DNA from: Sipunculus nudus
Taxonomy: Eukaryota > Annelida > Sipuncula > Golfingiida > Sipunculidae
DNA: 64,000 nucleotides
Direction: 5' to 3'
Assembly (NCBI GenBank): GCA_026874595.1
Contig: CM049322.1
Location: forward strand, 24,649,400 to 24,713,399
Shown here: positions 23,701-36,361 of the stretch, in pieces
How positions within the stretch are numbered: the stretch's first letter is position 1
Layout of the letters: each line of letters starts with the position of its first letter
Position numbers and translations under genes: made by a program
Notes under the pieces: generated by a model
Database searches by the model: none
Told to the model about the DNA's origin: nothing
Seen by the model: the letters and a program-made list of their open reading frames with translations, nothing else

Positions 23701-26700
23701 CTGTTAGAGGAGTTAAACATCACAACATGTTTCTTGTTGCACACCTGTTAGAGGAGTTAAACATCACAACATGTTTCTTGTTACACACTTGTTAGAGGAG
23801 TTAAACATCACAACATGTTTCTTGTTACACGCCTGTTAGAGGAGTTAAACATCACAACATGTTTCTTGTTGCACACCTGTTAGAGGAGTTTAACATCACA
23901 ACATTTTTCTTGTTACACACTTGTTAGAGGAGTTAAACATCACAACATGTTTCTTGTTACACACCTGTTGGAAGAACAAGAATAGTCAGGCACGCGGCAC
24001 CACCCATCATCATGAACATGGCAAACGGTAGTCTCCGGCCATACCTGTCAATCAAAATAAAAGCAAATGTATGAACAACACCCACTCGATTGAAAAAATA
24101 CCAAATATCTACAGCAGAGCAAAGCTGAGTGCCAGTACCAAATAGCATAAGCTGGCAAGCATACATAATATGCCTGTCGCATAATTACCTAGGTGTGAAT
24201 ATGATATTCCTCAGGTATAAAGCCAATTTAGTATGCTATTAATGCCTCCAAACTAAGCAGAGGAATGTTTTTTTTCTGTACAGAAATTACCGTCCTTGTG
24301 ACAGAGGAGCTAGAACACTGCACAGAATCAGACTCACAGGGGTATGACTCTGCTGGTTAGGGTTTGTGGGCAGCAAAATCTGCCACCCACAATGCACCAG
24401 GTTTCTATATAGAATAGAAACTTAAAGGACAATTCATAAACCAACAACTCAGCAAATGCCAAGATTCTTTTAAACTGGCAATCTAAAAAAATGTGGAAAT
24501 TGTTCATACTGCAAACAAGTGACCCATGGGTCATGACACCCAGCTGACTAGGAAGACATGCACAAGAGGAATAATATCATCTGAATGCCAAATTTTTTAG
24601 GTGGTAGTCCCATTCAACTGCAGCTATTAAAGTTCTTCAAAATCAAAAAGAAGAAAAAGCTTCATGATAATATGTCCAGCCATTCCTATGAAATCTAGCA
24701 TTTTTGTATGCAGTCAGCTGAGCTAAAAATTACCATGAACATTTTTGGAGGACATCCCTGGATAACAAGACAGAAGATTCTAGGTCCAACAGAAAAGTTT
24801 TGTACCCTGTCTGACTGTCTAGGAGCTTAAATGTTTATAGCCGGTAAAATAGGTCACCATGGCCTATTTTCAGATTTTCATGGAGATTGCCCAAGATGTT
24901 TTGGCCAGTAGCACATATAATATAGGTCACCATGACCTAATTTCAGGTTTCCAAGTACCCAAGACTTCCCTGTATATTAACTTAGAACATTCTAGGGTCA
25001 GCAGATACAATTTTTACCCATCTGATTTTCAGGGTGCTAAAAAAAACATGTTTTTGGCTCATAGTTCACAAAATATAGGTTACAATGACCTAATTTCAGG
25101 TTTCCATGCAGATTTGACCAGAACCTGCCTGAATGTCATGTTAGAAGATTCTTGGCCTCACAGATATAATTTGTGCACCATCTGACTGACTGAGTGCTCA
25201 AAATCATGTTTTCAGCTTGTAGTTCACAAAATATAGGTCACAATGACCTAATTGCAGGTTTCCAAGAAGATTGCCTAGGACCTCTCTGGATGTACAGTTA
25301 GAAGTTTCTATGTCTAACGGTTACAATTTGTGCCCTGTTAACAGACACACTGCCTCATCTGAAGGTCCCAAAAATACAGGAAAAAATGTGTTAAAAAAAA
25401 AAAAAAACAGGTGGCTCAACCAGTCTTAAGAAAATGATGAAACACTATGATAAATATATATCGAAAGAATCATGGCAATCAATGCATAAGTTATTCAGAT
25501 ATTGGAGCTTTTTTATCAAATTTTAATTATTCTGGGGGGGTACTTATGAGCCCCAAAGCTTGCAGGATATAGGTCACAGTGACCTAATTTCAGGTTTCCA
25601 TGCAGATATGACCAGAAACTGCCTGAATGTCATGTTAGAAGATTCGTGGCCTCACAGATATAATTTGTGCACCGTCTGACTGACTGAGTGCTCAAAATCA
25701 TGTTTTCATGTTTTCAGCCTGTAGTTCACAAAATATAGGTCACAATGACCTAATTGCAGTTTTCCAAAAAGATTGCCTAGGACCTCTCTGGATGTACAGT
25801 TAGAAGTTTCTATTTCTAACGGTTACAATTTGTGCCCTGTTAACAGACACACTGCCTCATCTGAAGGTCCCAAAAATACAGGAAAAAATTTGTTAAAATT
25901 TTAAAAAAATACAGGTGGCTCCACCAGTCTTTAGAAAATGATGAAACACTATTTGATTAATATATTTTGAAAGAATCATGGCAATCAATGCATAAGTTAT
26001 TTAGATATTGGAGCTTTTTTTTCAAATTTTTAATTATTCTGGTGGTACTTATGAGCCCGATAGCTCGCAGGATATAGGTCACAGTGACCTAATTTCATGT
26101 TGCCGATGAGATTTTTTATGGACTTCCATGGGTTTACAGATAAAAGTTTCTAGATCCAGCAGTATTGATTTGTGCCCTGTTAATGGACAAACGGACAGAC
26201 AGACAGAAGACAAGACAGACGGACTGACGACCGACAACTTGAAGAGTGATCGCAAAAGCTCAGATGACACCTCAGTAAGCTTAGCTAAAAAGTCAAACTG
26301 ATTAAGCACCCCATGTCCAATAAAGATATTACATTCCATGGTAGCCACTTTGACACAAGCTGACAACTGTACTATGACAGTATATATAAATGTTAAATGC
26401 ATAAACAAAAATAAAAGAAAGTCATTATAGATGAGAAAACTCTTCTTATATCACCAATAAAGATCATCCAAGAAAAATATGTAATTTCATAATAAGATAT
26501 ACATTGTCATTAATAATGGAAAAATCTGCACATGAATAATAATAATAAAAACATCCTAGGAAAAAAAATAATTATAAGTTTCTCTGGCACTTTTTTTGGG
26601 AAAATGATGCAGGCACACAGCTTTATATTTTTTACCAGTTAAGGCATACACAAGTAGTGGCAAAAAACAAACCTGTCCAGTAAAAACACAGTCAGAGCAT

Positions 26701-29700
26701 AAGCTGGAATTTCCACCAGACCAGAGAGAGCAAGGCTGGTGTAGAGACTGCTGCCAAGACTGCCAGCACTCATTGTAAGGCCGTAATATGTGGCACTGTT
26801 CACAAACCTGACCAAAATAAACACAAGTCATTAGTCACATCACAGTAGACAATATGTGGCACTGTTCACAAACCTGACCAAAATAAACACAAGTCATTAG
26901 TCACATCACAGTAGACAATATGAGGCAATGTTCACAAACCTGACCAAAATAAACACAAGTCATTAGTCACATCACAGTAGACAATATGTGGCAATGTTCA
27001 CAAACCTGACCAAAATAAACACAAGTCATTAGTCACATCACAGTAGACAATATGTGGCAATGTTCACAAACCTGACCAAAATAAACACAAGTCATTAGTC
27101 ACATCACAGTAGACAATAAGTGGCACTGTTCACAAACCTGACCAAAATAAACACAAGTCATTAGTCACATCACAGTAGACAATATGTGGCACTGTTCACA
27201 AACCTGACCAAAATAAACACAAGTCATTATTCACATCACAGTAGACAATACGTGGCACTGTTCACAAACCTGACCAAAATAAACACAAGTCATTAGTCAC
27301 ATCACAGTAGACAATACGTGGCACTGTTCACAAACCTGACCAAAATAAACACAAGTCATTAGTCACATCACAGTAGACAAAACGTGGCACTGTTCACAAA
27401 CCTGACCAAAATAAACACAGGTCATTAGTCACATCACAGTAGACAATACGTGGCACTGTTCACAAACCTGACCAAAATAAACACAAGGCCTACAGGCCTA
27501 ATGCGAACCTGTGCAAAGTTTGGGATTATGAATGGAGGTTTATTTTTTAAATTTAATATTGATCCTCTTAAGTCCTGCATATCTTCCTTAGTCATCATGA
27601 TTTCAGCAAAATGGACGTTTCAGAACCTGCAAGTTTCAGACTAGGACATTTTAAAACTAGAATATTGGCAGTTGACTATGTGTATACGCAGAAATCAGAG
27701 TGGGACGGGTGAAGTGAGGCATGGATTAAGTGGCAAGGGGAATAGAGTGAGGTGTGTTGCATAATAGCATGGATCTCTGCAGCGTAAATGTGAATGTAGG
27801 TGGTGTTACCTGTTATAAAATCCAGAAAATTGTCCAGTATGTATAAACCTGCAAAATTTCAGGTGGATAAGTCAAACCACTGCGGAGATATGAAAAAATT
27901 TCAGGTGGATAAGTCAAACCACTGCGGAGATATGAATGATTTTATCCCAAGGCAGATGAACAGATGGATGCTGTGTATAAGTGGTTGCAGGTGGCGCCAC
28001 CGCTGAAGAGCCACGTGAGATCTATACACAAGCAAAATTTTGGCCCAATCGGTCAAAAGGTTCCCGAGATATGAGCTTGGATGTCTGCAGAGTAAACCTA
28101 AATGTAGGTGGGGCCACCTGTCATAAAATCGAGAAAACTGTCCAGGATGTATAAACCTGCAAAACTTCAGGTTGATAAGTCAAACCACTTCTGAGATATG
28201 AGTGATTTTATCCCAAGGCAGATGAACAGATGGACGCTGTGCATCATTGGTTGCAGGTGGCGCCACCAGTTTTGCCTATGATGAAGAGCTATGTGAGATC
28301 TATGCACATGCACAACTTTGGCCCAATCGGTCAAACAGTTCCCGAGATATGAGCTTGGATGTCTGCAGAGTAAACTTGAATGCAGGTGGTGCCACCTGTC
28401 ATAAAATCAAGAGAGCTGTCAAGGATGTATAAACCTGCAAATTTCAGGTGGATAAGTCAAACCACTGCTGAGATATGAGTGATTTTATCCCAAGGCAGAT
28501 GAACAGATGGACAATGTGCATAAATGGTTGCAGGTGGTGCCACAAGTTTTGCCTATGATGAAGAGCTATGTGAGATCTATACACATGCAAAATTTTGGCC
28601 CAATCGGTCAAACGGTTCCCGAGATATGAGCTTGGATGTCTGCAGAGTAAACCTGAATGTAGGTGGCGCCACCTGTCATAAAATCAAGAGAGCTGTCAAG
28701 GATGTACAAACCTGAAAATTTCAGGTGGATAAGTCAAACCACTGCTGAGATATGAGTGATTTTATCCCAAGGCAGATGAACAGATGGACGCTGTGCATAA
28801 ATGGTTGCAGGTGGCGCCACAGGTTTTGCCTATGATGAAGAGCTATGTGAGATCTATACACATGCAAAATTTTGGCCCAATCAGTCAAACGGTTACCGAG
28901 ATATGAGCTTGGATGTCTGCAGAGTAAACCTGAATGTAGGTGGCGCCACCTGTCATAAAATCAAGAAAGCTGTCAAGGATGTATAAACCTGCAAATTTCA
29001 GGTGGATAAGTCAAACCACTGCTGAGATATGAGTGATTTTATCCCAAGGCAGATGAACAGATGGATGCTGTGCATAAATGGTTGCAGGTGGCGCCACCAG
29101 TTTTGCCTATGATGAAGAGCTATGTGAGATCTATACACATGCAAAAGTTTGGCCCAATCGGTCAAACGGTTCCCGAGATATGGGCTTGGATGCATGCAGA
29201 GTAAATGTGAATGTAGGTGGCGCCACCTGTCATAAAATCGAGAAAACTGTCCACGATGTATTAACCTGCAAAATTTCAGGTGGATAAGTCAAACCACTGC
29301 TGAGATATGAGTATTTTTATCCTAAGGCAGATGAACAGATGGACGCTGTGCATAAGTGGTTGCAGGTGGCGCCACCAGTTTTGCCTATGATGAAGAACTA
29401 TGTGAGATCTATACACATACAAAATTTTGGCCCAATCAGTCAAACGATTCCTGAGACATGAGGTTGGATGTCTGCAGAGTAAACTTGAATGTAGGTGGTG
29501 CCACCTGTCATAAAATCAAGAGAGCTGTCAAGGATGTATAAACCTGCAAATTTCAGGTGGATAAGTCAAACCACTGCTGAGATATGAGTGATTTTATCCC
29601 AAGGCAGATGAACAGATGGACAATGTGCATAAATGGTTGCAGGTGGTGCCACAAGTTTTGCCTATGATGAAGAGCTATGTGAGATCTATACACATGCAAA

Positions 29701-32700
29701 ATTTTGGCCCAATCGGTCAAACGGTTCCCAAGATATGAGCTTGGATGTCTGCAGAGTAAACCTGAATGTAGGTGGCGCCACCTGTCATAAAATCAAGAGA
29801 GCTGTCAAGGATGTATAAACCTGAAAATTTCAGGTGGATAAGTCAAACCACTGCTGAGATATGAGTGATTTTATCCCAAGGCAGATGAACAGATGGACGC
29901 TGTGCATAAATGGTTGCAGGTGGCGCCACAGGTTTTGCCTATGATGAAGAGCTATGTGAGATCTATACACATGCAAAATTTTGGCCCAATCGGTCAAACG
30001 GTTACCGAGATATGAGCTTGGATGTCTGCAGAGTAAACCTGAATGTAGGTGGCGCCACCTGTCATAAAATCAAGAGAGCTGTCAAGGATGTATAAACCTG
30101 CAAATTTCAGGTGGATAAGTCAAACCACTGCTGAGATATGAGTGATTTTATCCCAAGGCAGATGAACAGATGGATGCTGTGCATAAATGGTTGCAGGTGG
30201 CGCCACCAGTTTTGCCTATGATGAAGAGCTATGTGAGATCTATACACATGCAAAAGTTTGGCCCAATCGGTCAAACGGTTCCCGAGATATGGGCTTGGAT
30301 GTCTGCAGAGTAAATGTGAATGTAGGTGGCGCCACCTGTCATAAAATCGAGAAAACTGTCCAGGATGTATTAACCTGCAAAATTTCAGGTGGATAAGTCA
30401 AACCACTGCTGAGATATGAGTATTTTTATCCTAAGGCAGATGAACAGATGGACGCTGTGCATAAGTGGTTGCAGGTGGCGCCACCAGTTTTGCCTATGAT
30501 GAAGAACTATGTGAGATCTATACACATGCAAAATTTTGGCCAAATCAGTCAAATGATTCCTGAGACATGAGGTTGGATGTCTGCAGAGTAAACCTGAATA
30601 TAGGTGACACACCTGTCATAAAATCAAGGGAGCTGTCCAGGATGTATAAACCTGCAAAATTTCAGGTGGATAAGTCAAACCACTGCTGAGATATGAGTGA
30701 TTTTATCCCAAGGCAGATGAACAGATGGACGCTGTGCAAAAATGATTGCAGGTGACGCCACCATTTTTGCCTATGATGAAGAGCTATGTGAGATCTATGC
30801 ACATGCACAACTTTGGCCCAATCGGTCAAACAATTCCCGAGATAAGAGCTTGGATGTCTGCAGAGTAAACCTGAATGTAGGTGGCGCCACCTGTCATAAA
30901 ATCAAGAGAGCTGTCAAGGATGCATAAACCTGCAAATTTCAGGTGGATAAGTCAAACCACTGCTGAGATATGAGTGATTTTATCCCTAGGGAGATGAACA
31001 GATGGACGCTGTGCATAAATGGTTGCAGGTGGCGCCACAAGTTTTGCCTATGATGAAGAGCTATGTGAGATCCATACACATGCAAAATTTTGGCCCAATC
31101 GGTCAAACGGTTCCCGAGATATGAGCTTGGATGTCTGCAGAGTAAACCTGAATGTAGGTGGCGCCACCTGTCATAAAATCAAGAGAGCTGTCAAGGATGT
31201 ATAAACCTGCAAATTTCAGGTGGATAAGTCAAACCACTGCTGAGATATGAGTGATTTTATCCCAAGGCAGATGAACAGATGGACGCTGTGCATAAATGGT
31301 TGCAGGTGGCGCCACAAGTTTTGCCTATGATGAAGAGCTATGTGAGATCTATACACATGCAAAATTTTGGCCCAATCGGTCAAACGGTTCCTGAGATATG
31401 GGCTTGGATGTCTGCAGAGTAAATGTGAATGTAGGTGGCGCCACCTGTCATATAATCGAGAAAACTGTCCAGGATGTATTAACCTGCAAAATTTCAGGTG
31501 GATAAGTCAAACCACTGCTGAGATATGAGTATTTTTATCCCAAGGCAGATGAACAGATGGACGCTGTGCATAAGTGGTTGCAGGTGGCGCCACCAGTTTT
31601 GCCTATGATGAAGAGCTATGTGAGATCTATACACATGCAAAATTTTGGCCCAATCAGTCTAACGATTCCTGAGATATGAGGTTGGATGTCTGCAGAGTAA
31701 ACCTGAATACAGGTGGCGCCACCTGTCATAAAATCAAGGGAGCTGTCCAGGATGTATAAACCTGCAAAATTTCAGGTGGATAAGTCAAACCACTGCGAGT
31801 GATTTTATCCCAAGGCAGATGAACAGATGGACGCTGTGCAAAAATGATTGCAGGTGACGCCACCATTTTTAGTGTATGTTATAAAGCTATCAAAGGGCTA
31901 AATTTGTGCAAAATTTTTAGCATGATCGGTCTAACGGTTCCTGAGATATGTGGGTTTATGTGTGGAAACAGACGCACAAATGGACGCTGGGCAGCAAGAA
32001 AAGGTCAGAGGTCAACAAAAAATAAGGGCGCAGCAGTTTACATGTGACCTGATGAAAAACTCAATTCGCATAAAATGCAAACCAAGTTTTTTCTGAAAGA
32101 TATAGTTCCAATAATCTGGGAATTCAGCATCTATACATTGTGTCTAAACGTCTAGACGCTGTGTCTAGACATCTAGACACATTGTGTAGACACCCCCCCC
32201 CCAGCCAGGTCAGTTGCCATGGTGATGTCTGGACCCCACCTGTTTGTACTGAGTGACCTCTTGACTTGGCTGTTGAAATTCAGCATGTTGTCAAATCTGT
32301 TTTCAAACACAGAAAGCCTTTTTCAATTGGCTACAATGCTTTTTTAAAGCTATATTTACCCAATCTAATCTTATAGAACTGGCAGAACCCTACCATAGCA
32401 TAATTCTTGTAAAGTTTAAACCAATCAGCTTAACAGTTTCATCATAAATTAGGGTATAAGCTAGAAGAGTTTAAAATTACATTTTCACTAGTAAAAAACA
32501 CATCAATTTAGGTGGCGCTACCAATACCTCAATTTCAGATATGACATATGTGACAAACATTGGTATAAAATTTGGTGATTATAGCTCCAGCCGTTTCTGA
32601 GATTTTAATTTTAGTGTGTTTTTTTGGACAGATGACTAAGTTCAACCTCCTGTAACTTGGCCAAAAATCTCCAAACTGGAACCATTCTAACAAACTTGAG

Positions 32701-35700
32701 AGATATTGTTCCAGGGATCATTTCTGTGAAATATTGGACAATTTGGCTGGACAGTTTTTGAGAAGAAGATTTTTAAAGCTTTTTTTGCTTTTTCCCTATA
32801 AAATCTAAGAAAATGCAGTTAGAAAAAAAAATAAACAAAATCCGATAGAGTTTTTCAGATGACTGATTATTTGCAAAAAATTTGGTGATGCAAGCTTCTG
32901 CCATTTTTGAGATAGCTATGGTTAACGTACAGATGACGCACGACACACAACGCCGCACCATCGCATAAGCTCACAGGTTCGCTAACAAGTCATTAGTCAC
33001 ATCACAGTAGACCATGAATTAAAAGAAGCATAGGCAGGCACAAATCTGTTTAAATCTATTAAGTATCAGATGTGGTATCAAGAGATATAACTTTAACCAA
33101 GATTTCTTCAATGTTTAACTGTTATGTTGGAAAGACTGAATTGAAAGTCCATATGAACATTACATCTCACAGCACAAACATCTAAATTAATAGTCTCTGT
33201 CTTTAGTAATATTACATCTCACTGCTAAATCAATAGTCTCTGTCAGTGAGATTTCAGGCCTCACCATGCGTAGATCTGTATCAGTGTCCTCTTCCTGAGT
33301 TCCCCATGCTTGAACACGTCTATGAGGGTGTATGGGGCCTTTGGGACTGGCAGTGGGTTTAGCTCAACAGCTTTGATATTTGTGACTCTGTTTTTGGCAG
33401 CGATCGTCTCCAGCACCTCTGCCGCCTTCTCCTGATTCCCCCGACTCAACAACCAACGAGGACTCTCTGGAAGGAGCCTGCAACACCAATCTCAATCAAA
33501 CAAATAAGACACACACACACACACACACAAACACACATATATATATTTAATTTTTCAAAAACAATTTAATGATGCTTGTTTTCTAGTGTACAAGCCATTT
33601 GATTTGAGTACATCAAGTATGATGATATTTCATTGCAAGAATTTATTTTTCAGTTAAAACAGTTATAGTTAAAATGTGTAGTGACAGTTTCAGGGGGCTT
33701 TTTAAAGCAGAGGTAGACATTCTTCAAATCTGCATGATGGCTGACAAAAATGTAGGGATGATGTACAATCTCTGATTGTTTGGTTAGTCACACCATGAAT
33801 ACAATGTCCAAGTAGTTACAAATGTCCAAGTAAAAAAAAAACAGAAAGGATCAAGTATGTTGTGACACCAAATATTCTATCTTGCTTGGATAAAAAAACA
33901 CAAAATTTCATAAGAATCAATCCATCCACTACTGAGAAAAGCTGCTACAAGATGAATTACAGATGGAAGACAAACATAAGTCGCATCCAGTCAACAGCTC
34001 ACAGACAAGATACACAATAAGAACCATTAAATTTAACCTGTATGATTTATCATTAAGTGACAGTGCAGCAACCTGTATGATTTATCATTAAGTGACAGTG
34101 CAACCTGTATGATTTATCATTAAGTGACAGTGCTAGTTACTAATATGCTATATAATAAAGTGACAGCACTGGTATATGATTTATATAATAAACTGACAAT
34201 GCTAGTAATTAATGCCTGAATCAGTATCAGTATGGCCCATATATTACAACAAGAGGACAGTACTTACCAATAGAAGAAAACAATGCTCAGGCCTGGTAAA
34301 GTCACAGTGATGGATAAAGCCCTCCATCCTCTGATCAAATAAGCAAGCAGAGAAAATATCATGATACCCACAGCGAACCACACGGCCATCAGAATCCCTG
34401 TCGTGGCACGTTTCTCAGACCCAATGACTTCAGACAGCAACACAAAGGACACCAGGATGCAACCTCCACAGAAGATTCCAACGATAAAGCGGATACCACA
34501 ATATATGCTGTACGACAATGCAAACGCCCCAGCCAGGGAAAACATGGTCAAACAGCCTACTCCAACGAAAAGGGTGATGCGACGGCCATACTTGTCAGAG
34601 AGGATTCCAATAATAAAGGCTCCGATCAAGACACCAAACATAAACAAACTCTGGACGAAGGGTGACTTGTAGCTTTCTTCACAAACTAATTCCCACTGAA
34701 AAAGATAGAGTTAAGTATTACCCACCTGGGTGGTCACACAAAAATTATAGAAAATAAAAGTTGTTAGCATGGGTCATGCAAATATTTCTAGAAAATACAT
34801 AAACAAAGATGCATAAAATGGAGTAACTGAAGGAAGCACCACAAGTCTTACAGAATAGATAAATAAGTGTGCTATTTAAATACGTTTGACATTTCTTACG
34901 GCTGTACAACAGAAACATCGAAGGATCAACTCCAAATTAATGGATGAAAAGGATGAATGATTCTAAGGTGACAACTAGTGTATTTATAGTGTCTTAGATG
35001 GTAGGTACTGTCACATGTACCTGGCCCCAGCCCTGTCAGATATACTGATCATTCGGCACTAATTTTGGTCCCAACAGAGTCCTAACATCTGTCTTAATTA
35101 TAATATGTAGGGGTTATTTGGTGTGCTCATGCTTCACAAGGAATATGTGCCCAAATGTATATATAGTTCTGTCCAATGATCTAGAGATAAACTCTCATCA
35201 TACTCTGCTGTAGCACTTGACCCCCTGTGGGTCAAGTGGTACATACTGTATATACATAGCCAGGTGGAATTGTGGGGGGCCCCAGTCCAAGGGTAACTTT
35301 TAGAGTAAACAAAAAACAGAATAAATATTCTTTGGTAAATAATGAAAGATAGATCAGGTTTTGAACATTTTGGCAATGCCATATAAACCAAGTGAACAGA
35401 TCCCAAGCTACTGGCAGCCATCCAGCAGGATGGGCAGGCTGCCCCCAGAGTGGAAGCAGACAAACAGCAGCAACTACACCCACTTCCACCCGGCAAAAAA
35501 CCAGAATAATCAACCAATCACACCCCATCACACCTTGTTATATAATGATAACCCTTTATGATACATATTTTCTATTCAGATAATTGTAAAAAAGGTCTAA
35601 TTTAATGTTTCAATTAAGTTTTTCACAAAGCTAAAAGTCAACAAAAAGTAAGATCTGTAGGTTTCATTTTATACTGTGATAAGGTTGCCCCTAATATTTT

Positions 35701-36279
35701 CCAGATAAATCCTTTTCCATAAATGTACAAATATCCACCAACAAGTGAATGTAAAACACTTCTCTCTAGTTCATGGTTAATAAGTCTTCTATTTACCATT
35801 TTTCAAAAGTATGAATGTGGAAAATTTTTTTTTCATTATAATGCCACACATTTGCTTAATTACAGTTACACACAGTTAATTAACAGTTGTGGTACGCAAA
35901 CTATGCCAGGAAGGTCATCAGCTCACAGGATATGTTAATAATTCAGGACCCTTAACAACTACCTAGGAGCTCCCTCATTTGATGGATGAAACCACAGGTA
36001 CCAATATTCTTCTATAAACTTCATAATACAAACATATGAACAACTATCATGTATAAAATTGAAATATCAAAATCCATTCATTTATGAAAAGGGAGAGGTG
36101 ATACCAGAAATAAAACCATTTATAGGATAAGATGATATATGATTATTAGGGGCATCTTTAAATTCAAAAGTCCCATTTGTTTTCATGGGGACTGATGGGA
36201 ATATCTAAGGTCAAAACGGGTCTGATAGTGTCTAATTGGGTCCTTTTTGCTACTGAGTACAATTTTGTTGGTGTACTAT

Positions 36280-36361
<82 letters not shown>

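Noticed and set aside
28247-31204. A family of tandem 61-residue proteins (MVAGGATSFAYDEEL...)
   Set aside because: The frames recur only because 277-bp monomers are near identical. Each is closed by a stop, the period is not a multiple of three, and several monomers have lost the frame.
35130-35583. Frames of up to 127 codons in SLC22 intron 1
   Set aside because: Open on both strands in several frames with no recognisable domain or splice borders.
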